From a virus, in the IMG/VR virus record IMGVR_UViG_3300034759_000131, positions 1 through 21,754 of that record: a stretch of 21,754 bases of DNA, one strand, 5' to 3'. Below are positions 1 through 6,076 of this stretch, in pieces. The position numbers were made by a program, and so were the translations under genes. Position 1 is the stretch's first letter, and each line of letters starts with the position of its first letter. Below the pieces are notes generated by a model, which worked only from the letters and a program-made list of their open reading frames with translations, was not told the origin of the DNA and made no database searches.

Positions 1-378
1 AACACTTGGTGCAAGCCATCCTTTGTATCGACGCCTGTTCAAAAATCTTGGTTTTCTATATCTTCTCTTACGGTACCTTCTGTTTCTTCTATACTCTCTT
101 CTCTTCAATAATAACTTCTTTATATATTGTCGCAGTTCTACTTCCATACTGAGTAGTTCTTGTTTTTCTGTTATTGCTGAAATACCAACTACTTTTGAGC
201 CAATATCAATACCAACAGTTACTGGCTGTGTGTATGTCGTTGCATCATACAACAACTGAATTGTGAAGGGCTCTCTTCTAACAACTTTTGCAAGCCCCTG
301 CTTTAAAAGCTTTCTCACTTTGCCGTGCCTTTTGGTAGGCATTAGTGGTTTACCGTTTTTTGAAATAACATAGACCAT
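1..378 (-). CDS. iscB: IscB RNA-guided nuclease, N-terminal part (partial at left edge)
   Basis: The minus strand is open from an ATG at 378 to the window edge, giving 126 residues. They begin with the IscB-type PLMP domain (residues 9-16 read GKPLMPTK) followed by a basic stretch. A RuvC-I strand follows (VGIDIGSKVVG, catalytic Asp58), then an arginine-rich bridge helix at about residues 92-117. IscB is the ancestor of Cas9 and cuts DNA using an omega RNA encoded just upstream. The HEARO RNA sits exactly there (379-638), which supports the call independently of the protein. A GGAGG ribosome binding site lies 8 nt before the start. The HNH, later RuvC and C-terminal parts lie beyond the window, so the related HNH-less IsrB cannot be excluded and activity cannot be judged. 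The GC content looks clearly higher than in the phage genes. Confidence 0.9.
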   Translation of the reverse strand, partial: MVYVISKNGKPLMPTKRHGKVRKLLKQGLAKVVRREPFTIQLLYDATTYTQPVTVGIDIGSKVVGISAITEKQELLSMEVELRQYIKKLLLKRREYRRNRRYRKRRYRKPRFLNRRRYKGWLAPSV

Positions 379-638
379 ACAATTACCTCCAATCGTCTTT
401 TGACGATAAGTCAGGGAAACCCTGTAAGATGCTCATCCCCAATGTTAGACTGGCTTGTTATGCCTGCCACACTGTCCCTACCCCTCAGGACTGTTTAATG
501 ACAGACGACAGAGCCTGAAACTTGAGCAGCATTTCAGGGTGTCGTGACCAGTCTAACGTAGCCATTTCAGTGGCTGAGGGTAGTCAACTAGGGCTTTTTC
601 TACAAGCCCCCACCTCTATAGGTGGTGGGTAGTTGACT
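379..638 (-). ncRNA. HEARO / omega RNA of the IscB element
   Basis: This roughly 260-nt, comparatively GC-rich stretch lies directly upstream of iscB on the same strand and is full of complementary segments. A long-range stem pairs 630-638 with 582-590 (AGTCAACTA with TAGTTGACT). It encloses two hairpins, CCACCT/AGGTGG around 610-626 and GGGCTT/AAGCCC around 591-608. A second perfect 10-bp stem pairs 548-557 with 444-453 (GTTAGACTGG with CCAGTCTAAC). Local hairpins include CCTGAAA/TTTCAGG, CAGGG/CCCTG and ATCGTC/GACGAT, the last just before the iscB ribosome binding site. This matches the known HEARO arrangement, in which the RNA precedes the ORF and guides IscB. In that family the guide is the roughly 16 nt 5' of the scaffold, here about 639-654 (TTATGATAATATAGAT). 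The exact RNA ends are inferred. Confidence 0.85.
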
Positions 639-854
639 ATCTATATTATCATAAATCACAGAAATGAAAACAGTTTCTTCATTATTAGTTGGAACTTCTG
701 AAAATAACAACATTGCTTTCTTTTGTACAGTAAAATTGAATTCTTTATCAAAAAAGTCTTCAACTACTCTGAAATATATAGCATTCTGATTCTTCTTAAA
801 TTTTAATAATGTTATAAGCTTATCAAACAAGCTCTTAACATTTTCTTTTTCCAT
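600..854 (-). CDS. Phage protein of unknown function, 3' end replaced by IscB element
   Basis: The 84-residue frame starts at an ATG with a good upstream site (AAAGGGAG) and follows the 874-1320 gene by 19 nt, so it belongs to the polymerase operon. Residues 1 to about 72 are ordinary phage sequence, with a helical, lysine-rich start and then alternating beta-like segments ending in SVIYDNID. The last 12 residues (SQLPTTYRGGGL) are encoded by the 5' hairpin of the HEARO RNA, and the stop codon at 600-602 lies inside that RNA. The simplest reading is that the element inserted into the gene and gave it a foreign tail. The rest of the original gene may lie left of the window. I do not recognise the family. 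Its position beside a neck-like protein makes a virion role possible, but this is only inference. Confidence 0.6.
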   Translation of the reverse strand: MEKENVKSLFDKLITLLKFKKNQNAIYFRVVEDFFDKEFNFTVQKKAMLLFSEVPTNNEETVFISVIYDNIDSQLPTTYRGGGL

Positions 855-873
855 CGCTGATAACTCCCTTTAA

Positions 874-1320
874 TTAATTATTATCTTCGTACATGATATT
901 TAGTACTACACTATAACATATATCTCTATGAATATCGGTACTACCTAGTTTAAACTTGTATAAAACATCGTCATAAGGCAATTTAAGTTCAATAATATCT
1001 CCTTCTTTAGGTGCATCTGAAAATTTCATCATACCATTAATAGATGTATTTGTCTCTATACTCTGGCCATAGGACTTAAGCACTTCGTTGAATCTTTGAT
1101 AGTCAACATATACATAAGTATTACTTACATCATATAAATCTTCACTATCATCTAAGACTATCTGGTCTTGATAAAGAGGATCTAGTACTGCTTGATTGCC
1201 TATCCATTTTTTATGCTTACATGGTATACCATACATGTCTATTATTTCATCTACATATTGACGTAAAAGTTCTTTATCAAGAGTTTGGTGGAAAAATTCA
1301 TTAAAATTTATCTCAGCCAT
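874..1320 (-). CDS. Possible T4 gp14-like neck/head-completion protein
   Basis: This encodes 148 residues, starting with the ATG at 1320 directly after the peptidase stop codon. A weak GGTGAT site lies within the end of that upstream gene, so the two are probably translationally coupled. The sequence has a YGIPCKHK segment early, then a DPLYQDQ segment and acidic beta-strand pieces. A C-terminal stretch with PKEGDIIELKLPYDDVLYKF precedes CYSVVLNIMYEDNN. This order (YG near the N-terminus, DPLY, then GDxIxL with a YKF strand) recalls virus neck proteins of the T4 gp14 type. That is my impression from pattern alone and is weak. No catalytic motif, signal peptide or membrane segment is visible. 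Confidence 0.55.
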   Translation of the reverse strand: MAEINFNEFFHQTLDKELLRQYVDEIIDMYGIPCKHKKWIGNQAVLDPLYQDQIVLDDSEDLYDVSNTYVYVDYQRFNEVLKSYGQSIETNTSINGMMKFSDAPKEGDIIELKLPYDDVLYKFKLGSTDIHRDICYSVVLNIMYEDNN

Positions 1321-1321
1321 A

Positions 1322-1840
1322 TTATATCACCAAACTTAACCAATTTATTTTTTTATCATTTCTCATAGCTGATAACATGTGTTCTAAACTATTATAATAT
1401 ATATATAACCTTTTTCTTTTAACTGCGTCATAATAAGATAACCAATATAAATGTTTAGGACCTAAATCTGCATGTATATATGCCCTGTTAGGATCATTAC
1501 TAGATTGATAATAACCAACTCTATTAAATATTTCCGTTGTTTTAAATAATACATCTATACCTTTTAAACTTCTTAAAGTAACAAAATCTGCTGCATCTCC
1601 TTTAACATGCAGACTAGTATCTTTCGAACCAACTTGTCTATTATGTTCTAAACATCTGAAACCACTAGTTATCTTAATAGGAGATTTTATAGCTTCACGT
1701 AATTGCTCAAATCTACATACCAATTCATCATTAATAATTAACTTGCCACAATGTTTACACGCAAACTCTATTGCACTAAAATGTGGCGATAATCTCCTAT
1801 GTCTAACTTCCTTTGGATCATATATTCTTATATAAGGCAT
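1322..1840 (-). CDS. M15-family zinc peptidase (peptidoglycan-cleaving, lysis- or tail-associated)
   Basis: The 172-residue product has the M15 D-Ala-D-Ala carboxypeptidase / L-Ala-D-Glu endopeptidase pattern. It reads SPHFSAIEFACKHCGK near the N-terminus, ITSGFRCLEHN at 57-67, then SLHVKGDAADF and YIHADLG. The expected zinc ligands are His78 and Asp85 (HxxxxxxD spacing) and His123, with Asp125 nearby. Such enzymes cut peptide cross-links or termini of cell-wall peptidoglycan. There is no signal peptide, so export would need a holin or delivery in the virion. The start at 1840 has an excellent AAGGAGG site and follows a small hairpin at 1859-1876. It lies downstream of polB in a co-directional operon rather than in an obvious lysis cassette. 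Whether it is an endolysin or a tail protein cannot be decided here. Confidence 0.85.
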   Translation of the reverse strand: MPYIRIYDPKEVRHRRLSPHFSAIEFACKHCGKLIINDELVCRFEQLREAIKSPIKITSGFRCLEHNRQVGSKDTSLHVKGDAADFVTLRSLKGIDVLFKTTEIFNRVGYYQSSNDPNRAYIHADLGPKHLYWLSYYDAVKRKRLYIYYNSLEHMLSAMRNDKKINWLSLVI

Positions 1841-1858
1841 AAAAATTTTCCTCCTTAA

Positions 1859-1876
1859 CTGAGCTATAGAGCTCAG
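1859..1876 (-). other. Intercistronic RNA hairpin
   Basis: CTGAGCT and AGCTCAG form a perfect 7-bp stem around a 4-nt loop. It contains the stop codon of the Hint-like gene and lies 2 nt upstream of the AAGGAGG site of the peptidase gene. There is no U-tract, so it is not an intrinsic terminator. It could be a processing site or could modulate initiation of the peptidase; this is inference. Confidence 0.55.
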
Positions 1877-2409
1877 CGACTTTGAAAAAAATCAACTTCG
1901 TCTTTATTCTTCTTGCGTCCTCTCTTCTTTTTAGGAGCTTCTGGATTTTTAACTAATGCTATACTATCTACTAATAGACTAGTCATGTGCTCTTCCAATT
2001 CCAATATATAATATGTATATATATTCTCTTCATCATTTATGTGTATATAATCTACGTTTAAATAGCCGTTAGCAGTAAGAAGTTTATCGTTAACCTTTAC
2101 TTCTTCTAATTTAATAGGATTAAAGCTAGTGTCATAAATAGAATAAAATTGGTTTGGATATACGATAATATCTCTAGGTTTCAAACCTACACCAGAAACT
2201 CTTAACGATATTCCTACTGCAGCATCTATCTTTTCGATACTTAATATCTTTGACCTTATTTCACCTTGCCTCTCTAACCCTGCAACTACTATGTTCTTGT
2301 CTAACTTATTTGCAATATATATACTATACAGCTCTTTCATTATTATTGGACCATGAGAGGTATACAGCAAGTTGTCTTCATGTACTATAAACTTTTTTGT
2401 ATTACTCAT
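1873..2409 (-). CDS. Degenerate freestanding Hint-domain (intein-like) protein
   Basis: The 178-residue product looks like an intein/Hedgehog (Hint) fold with no exteins. An N-terminal strand-turn (DNLLYTSHGPI, residues 12-22) matches intein block A. YPNQFYS (84-90) sits at block B, IKLEEVKVNDKLL (99-111) matches the 'extein-side' strand, and NIYTYYILELEEHMTSLLVDSIALVKN (129-155) matches blocks F and G, as in the splicing-competent intein inside NrdJ in this window. The catalytic residues are lost: no Cys/Ser at the block A start, Gln87 in place of the block B His, and Lys154 before Asn155 instead of His. It should therefore not splice. A basic tail (PKKKRGRKK, 159-167) follows. It lies 19 nt downstream of polB, has an AAGGAGAG site, and may be a domesticated intein remnant. 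The fold call comes from pattern only. Confidence 0.6.
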   Translation of the reverse strand: MSNTKKFIVHEDNLLYTSHGPIIMKELYSIYIANKLDKNIVVAGLERQGEIRSKILSIEKIDAAVGISLRVSGVGLKPRDIIVYPNQFYSIYDTSFNPIKLEEVKVNDKLLTANGYLNVDYIHINDEENIYTYYILELEEHMTSLLVDSIALVKNPEAPKKKRGRKKNKDEVDFFQSR

Positions 2410-2428
2410 TATTTTATCTCTCCTTCTT

Positions 2429-5302
2429 CTAAATTAATTTTAATTTTGACTTCCTGATATTATTTTTCTTGCTATTTCTAGCTAATTTATTAAATACTCC
2501 ACTATTATTAGATAGCGCTTCAAACGGTAAATTCCAATTTAATGCGTCATAAAAAGCTTTAACTGGTTTAATAATCAATCTTTCTTTCATCTTATCATAA
2601 TCCACAACAATATTTTTCTTTACTAATTCCCAATAGTTGTTACCATCAGGAACAGATATTACATATTCTTTATTTTTATTCAATTCATTCAAAATCTCTG
2701 GATTCCAACTCTTTACATACACATATTTAACTTTACCACTTTGAATTCTATCGCTTTTCTTAACTGCAAAATATTCATTCCATAATCTAGCTCCTCTTAT
2801 ATGTACCGGTAAATTCTTAGTATAACTATCTATATTATTTACAGATATTGGTAATGCTATATCAGATACATCATATTCGTTTTTCAACTTATCACATTCT
2901 TCGACTATTAATGTATCAATGTACTCCTTATCTTTTAATTGTAATATACTAGTTAGCACTTTTTCTAAAAATGGTTTAAAAGCTTTAGGAGTACTTGAAC
3001 GTTTAAGCGATATTCCTACAAATTTAAGTTTATCTATTGGTACGCCTTCATTGAATATAATGTGTATTGCATAAGCTTTCTTAGCAACGAATATTCCAGT
3101 ATCTGCTAACCATTCATTTTTTATTATTAAATAATTATTATAAGTATTTACATTGGTCTTATAGAAACAATTCTTACATAACCATATCATAGACTTATTT
3201 ATAAAGTCTTGGCATTCCTTAGATACATTAGATATTTCTTCCAATATCTTCGGATCACGTGTTGAAGGTGGATATTTAACCAAGTCCTGTAGTGTGAATA
3301 TTATTGAATCAGTATCATTAGTTATAGCAAAATCTTTACCTTCAGTATTACATTTACTGTTAAGAAAATCGTTAAGTATTTTAGTACTACTTCTTATTAT
3401 AAGCTGTCCACTAGTCGTTATACCTTCTGATATTTTAATGTTGAACATTCTAAATCTTTCACTAGCCGTTGCTCCGTATACTGAGTTGTTGACAATTTTA
3501 ACAGCTGTTTGATATATATTATATACATTATATAAATCGTGATTACCTTTTTTGAGATTAACAAACATTAGTTTCTTATACTTTTCGCGTGATTCCATGA
3601 TGTCTGCGATAATCTTAGCTATGATAGCATCATCTTTATTTTGGTCTACTATAAGACCATTAGGTAACATACAAAAATTCTTTTCTTTTAACCATTTCCT
3701 GAATTCTTTTAAATTATTGAATGACCTGGGATATTTTTTATTCTTATACAAATCGTAATATTCTACTTCAATATCCAAAGGCTTTTTATCTATCTCATTT
3801 AAATCTATCTTACCACCTGTTTGTTCTATATCTTTTAATAGTCTAAAATCATATTGTAGATATTTAGGTAATAAATCTTCTTTTATCTTATTTAAATCAT
3901 CTATATTAAAATTTTTAGCCAATGTGTAAGCAACTATTTGTTGATAACAATTAACTATACCAACCAGTGTTTCAGTCGAAATCATGAAAGTCTTTACTAT
4001 AGATGGATATAGTGATTTAAAGTCCAAGTCTGATACCCATTTGAATAAACCTTTTATAGGTGGCTTAACATAAGCTCCAAGATATTTAGCCTTTTCTGAA
4101 TGCAGAGGCTTTGATGGTAGTGCATACAACCAATTGTCATGTTCTCTTCTCTTCACTGCTTCCATCAATAATATGTTATCTATAATTCTGGTCTCAAAGA
4201 AAATATCCTGAAAATCTATTTTAGCAATGTTTCTTATGGTAACAGCTAGATTAAGTATCTTTAATTTATCTTCCAACATTACTAGTAATCGAACGTCTTG
4301 TATATTATACTTACAAAACTTAACAAAGTCTTTAATATACAGCTCTGAAGTATCCATGAATTCATCGTCGTCAGCACCATTGACTAACTTTGATTCTCCT
4401 AACTCTTCTTCAGCGATGTATTTAAGAGCATACGATGGTTTTTCAGAAGATGAATATTTTTTATATAATGTCAGCATATCTATAATATCGATACCGGGAA
4501 TGATTGAAGTCAATTCCAAGTTTTCATTATTATCTAAAGCATAAGTAATCTTACTGCTGACATAGTTAAATGGACTTATTTTCTTTAATGTATCCAGTCC
4601 TAGATAATCTATTATCTTTCTACAAATATATGGAATGTCAAACTTGATGTTCCAAGCAGTTATAATATCTGGTACATTCTTAATTAAAAAGTTTACAAAT
4701 GATTCTAATAAACTTTTAGGTGAATCAAAGAAATATAATTCAGCCTCACCATATTCTTTAATCGTCTTTTCTACTTCTTTTCTAGTAGTCTTTGATTTTT
4801 TCACAGTATCATCATTAAGTAAAAACCAACAATAAAATTTCTCAGTATAGTTGTCGTAAATAGTAATGGCATTTATATCAGCTATATTATGTTTAAAGCT
4901 TGGCAAATTACCGTCCATTACATAAGTTTCTATGTCTAGAAAAAATATTCTAGGTAATATATTACTTGGAAATTCAACGTCATAAAATGAATCACACATA
5001 AAACGTTGCTCAGGAGATACATCCGCCTCAGCATGTTCGTATTTATTTTCTTTATATATGTTATAAGCTTCCCTTGGATCTAAATATGCTTTTATTAAAG
5101 GCTTACCAGTATATAGGTGTTTATATATAACATCTGTATTTCCATACTTCCTATAAGTATCGGATACAAATATATAGTGGTCAAAGGGAATGGTTGCTTT
5201 GAAAAGCTTTTTGGTATTCTTTTTTCTGTAAAACAAACTAATCGTCTTATCCTTAGTATTATATTTTACTTTTGTCGGTAGAAAATTTATCTTTCTTCCC
5301 AT
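2429..5302 (-). CDS. Family-B DNA polymerase with 3'-5' exonuclease (T4 gp43-like)
   Basis: This 957-residue polymerase has all the diagnostic motifs. Exo I is FLDIETY (Asp123, Glu125), Exo II is WNIKFD (Asn218, Asp222), and Exo III is YNIQD (Tyr332, Asp336). Polymerase motif A is DLDFKSLYPS (425-434), motif B is KIVNNSVYG (602-610), and motif C is NDTDS (Asp663, Asp665). Both proofreading and synthesis are therefore expected to be active. The length is close to T4/RB69 gp43 (about 900 residues). It would replicate the phage genome with the sliding clamp and loader encoded further right. The ATG at 5302 follows a GGAGG site. An own promoter at 5355-5383 and the terminator of the previous unit lie upstream, so polB heads the leftward operon. 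No intein interrupts it, although a Hint-fold gene follows it. Confidence 0.97.
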   Translation of the reverse strand: MGRKINFLPTKVKYNTKDKTISLFYRKKNTKKLFKATIPFDHYIFVSDTYRKYGNTDVIYKHLYTGKPLIKAYLDPREAYNIYKENKYEHAEADVSPEQRFMCDSFYDVEFPSNILPRIFFLDIETYVMDGNLPSFKHNIADINAITIYDNYTEKFYCWFLLNDDTVKKSKTTRKEVEKTIKEYGEAELYFFDSPKSLLESFVNFLIKNVPDIITAWNIKFDIPYICRKIIDYLGLDTLKKISPFNYVSSKITYALDNNENLELTSIIPGIDIIDMLTLYKKYSSSEKPSYALKYIAEEELGESKLVNGADDDEFMDTSELYIKDFVKFCKYNIQDVRLLVMLEDKLKILNLAVTIRNIAKIDFQDIFFETRIIDNILLMEAVKRREHDNWLYALPSKPLHSEKAKYLGAYVKPPIKGLFKWVSDLDFKSLYPSIVKTFMISTETLVGIVNCYQQIVAYTLAKNFNIDDLNKIKEDLLPKYLQYDFRLLKDIEQTGGKIDLNEIDKKPLDIEVEYYDLYKNKKYPRSFNNLKEFRKWLKEKNFCMLPNGLIVDQNKDDAIIAKIIADIMESREKYKKLMFVNLKKGNHDLYNVYNIYQTAVKIVNNSVYGATASERFRMFNIKISEGITTSGQLIIRSSTKILNDFLNSKCNTEGKDFAITNDTDSIIFTLQDLVKYPPSTRDPKILEEISNVSKECQDFINKSMIWLCKNCFYKTNVNTYNNYLIIKNEWLADTGIFVAKKAYAIHIIFNEGVPIDKLKFVGISLKRSSTPKAFKPFLEKVLTSILQLKDKEYIDTLIVEECDKLKNEYDVSDIALPISVNNIDSYTKNLPVHIRGARLWNEYFAVKKSDRIQSGKVKYVYVKSWNPEILNELNKNKEYVISVPDGNNYWELVKKNIVVDYDKMKERLIIKPVKAFYDALNWNLPFEALSNNSGVFNKLARNSKKNNIRKSKLKLI

Positions 5303-5354
5303 TACATACCTCCGAAAATATTAAATGTATTATTTATAACTTATCAATGCTATA

Positions 5355-5383
5355 ATTATACAACAAACTTTAACATTTGTAAA
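5355..5383 (-). promoter_or_regulatory. Promoter of the polB operon
   Basis: On the minus strand, TTTACA (5378-5383) and TATAAT (5355-5360) are separated by 17 nt, a near-consensus sigma-70/A promoter 53 nt before the polB start. Confidence 0.75.
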
Positions 5384-5410
5384 TAATCAAAAAGTCAAAA
5401 ATAAAATATT

Positions 5411-5432
5411 AACCCTAGATTAATCTAGGGTT
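5411..5432 (-). terminator. Intrinsic-terminator-like palindrome upstream of polB
   Basis: The 22-nt sequence is a perfect palindrome (AACCCTAGATT followed by its reverse complement). It lies between the end of the small membrane protein gene and the polB promoter. The downstream minus-strand run is only moderately U-rich (TTAATATTTTATTTTT). Termination is likely but may be leaky. Confidence 0.65.
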
Positions 5433-5461
5433 GTTTTAATCTTTTACAATTTAAAATCATT

Positions 5462-5677
5462 TTATAATTCCTTATGTAAGACTAAAAACCTCAAAAACTT
5501 AACCCAAATATAATGGGTTATAACCGCAGCAGATGTTATAACGAAATATTTAAATATTCCATGATGCGGCCATGGATAATGAGTACTCAACCACAATGCT
5601 ACCATAAGCATTGGTAAAAAGGCTATTATTAATACTATCAAATAAGATAATGTGTTTACTGTTTCCTTCCTATTCAT
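5462..5677 (-). CDS. Small two-helix membrane protein, function unknown
   Basis: The 71-residue protein has two clear hydrophobic segments, at about residues 10-30 (LSYLIVLIIAFLPMLMVALW) and 43-66, joined by a short loop containing HYPWPHHG. The ends are charged. This is a small integral membrane protein. Holin is one possible role because of size and topology, but no lysis gene is adjacent and no family is recognised. It forms its own unit, with a strong promoter at 5714-5741, a GGAGTTGG site before the ATG, and a palindromic terminator at 5411-5432. Its promoter and leader are nearly identical to those of the 9885-10298 gene. Confidence 0.75.
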   Translation of the reverse strand: MNRKETVNTLSYLIVLIIAFLPMLMVALWLSTHYPWPHHGIFKYFVITSAAVITHYIWVKFLRFLVLHKEL

Positions 5678-5743
5678 TTCCTTCCAACTCCTTTATTTAT
5701 TATTTACATTATTATTATAACATATTCTAGAAATTTGTAAATA
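5675..5743 (-). repeat. Promoter-leader cassette, copy 1
   Basis: This stretch, from the start codon to beyond the -35 element, matches 10296-10364. The first 38 nt are identical, and only scattered differences occur in the promoter spacer. It carries the TTTACA/TATAAT promoter and the AAAGGAGTTGG ribosome binding site. The downstream coding regions are unrelated. Confidence 0.8.
5714..5741 (-). promoter_or_regulatory. Promoter of the small membrane protein gene
   Basis: TTTACA (5736-5741) and TATAAT (5714-5719) are 16 nt apart with an extended TGT before the -10 element. It lies immediately downstream of the nrdJ-operon terminator. Confidence 0.8.
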
Positions 5744-5750
5744 GCCAAAT

Positions 5751-5778
5751 AAAAAAAGACCACCATTAAGGTGGTCTT
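5751..5778 (-). terminator. Intrinsic terminator of the nrdJ operon
   Basis: On the minus strand AAGACCACC pairs with GGTGGTCTT around a 5-nt loop and is followed by a run of seven U residues. It lies 18 nt after the stop codon of the 5796-6053 gene. Confidence 0.9.
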
Positions 5779-5795
5779 CAGTTTTAGCAAATAAT

Positions 5796-6053
5796 TTACA
5801 GCTGTATTTCATCGGTCGTGTTTTCTGCTGTACTACTCTTATAAAAATCAAATACTTCAGCAGCTTTTTCTTGGAATTCTTCTTGTGTTACCAATCCTTT
5901 TTCTATTAAAAGCTTTACTATAGCCTCTAATCTTACGGCGAATTGAAACAATGTTACATCATTTTCACCTAAAATATTTTCAATCTCCTTTATCTTCTTA
6001 GCTATCCTTCCATCAAGTGTCTTATCTGAGCGGTTTTTTGTTCTACTACCCAT
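5796..6053 (-). CDS. Small helical protein downstream of nrdJ, unknown
   Basis: This encodes 85 residues, mostly predicted helical. It has a basic start (GSRTKNRSDKTLDGRIAKKI), a long amphipathic middle and an acidic C-terminus (TTDEIQL). There is no cysteine, membrane segment or recognisable motif. It begins 23 nt after the nrdJ stop codon with a GGAGG site, and an intrinsic terminator follows, so it is co-transcribed with the reductase. A role with the reductase is possible from position only. I do not recognise the family. Confidence 0.75.
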   Translation of the reverse strand: MGSRTKNRSDKTLDGRIAKKIKEIENILGENDVTLFQFAVRLEAIVKLLIEKGLVTQEEFQEKAAEVFDFYKSSTAENTTDEIQL

Positions 6054-6076
6054 ATCATTATTCCTCCTTCATATTA

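Larger units (their letters stand above)
1..638 (-). mobile_element. IscB/HEARO element of IS200/IS605 type, 5' end (partial)
   Basis: The HEARO RNA and iscB form one unit whose RNA-side end is visible at about 638. Three observations suggest an insertion. The base composition changes abruptly there, the imperfect palindrome at the boundary resembles IS200/IS605 ends, and the reading frame of the flanking phage gene runs into the RNA sequence. The other end, the target-adjacent motif and any tnpA lie outside the window, so autonomy cannot be assessed. These elements normally lack target duplications and terminal inverted repeats, so none is expected. Confidence 0.75.

Noticed and set aside
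23-259. Plus-strand open frame of 78 residues
   Set aside because: It lies antisense to iscB, and its hydrophobic Leu/Phe-rich product is what the complement of the Arg/Lys-rich bridge helix would give.
3294-4835. Plus-strand frames across the polymerase gene
   Set aside because: They are antisense to conserved polymerase motifs, rich in Ser/Leu/Ile as expected for shadows, and lack initiation signals.
5462-5677. Firm assignment of the small membrane protein as a holin
   Set aside because: It has two hydrophobic helices of suitable size, but no endolysin is adjacent and it has its own promoter, so the role stays open.
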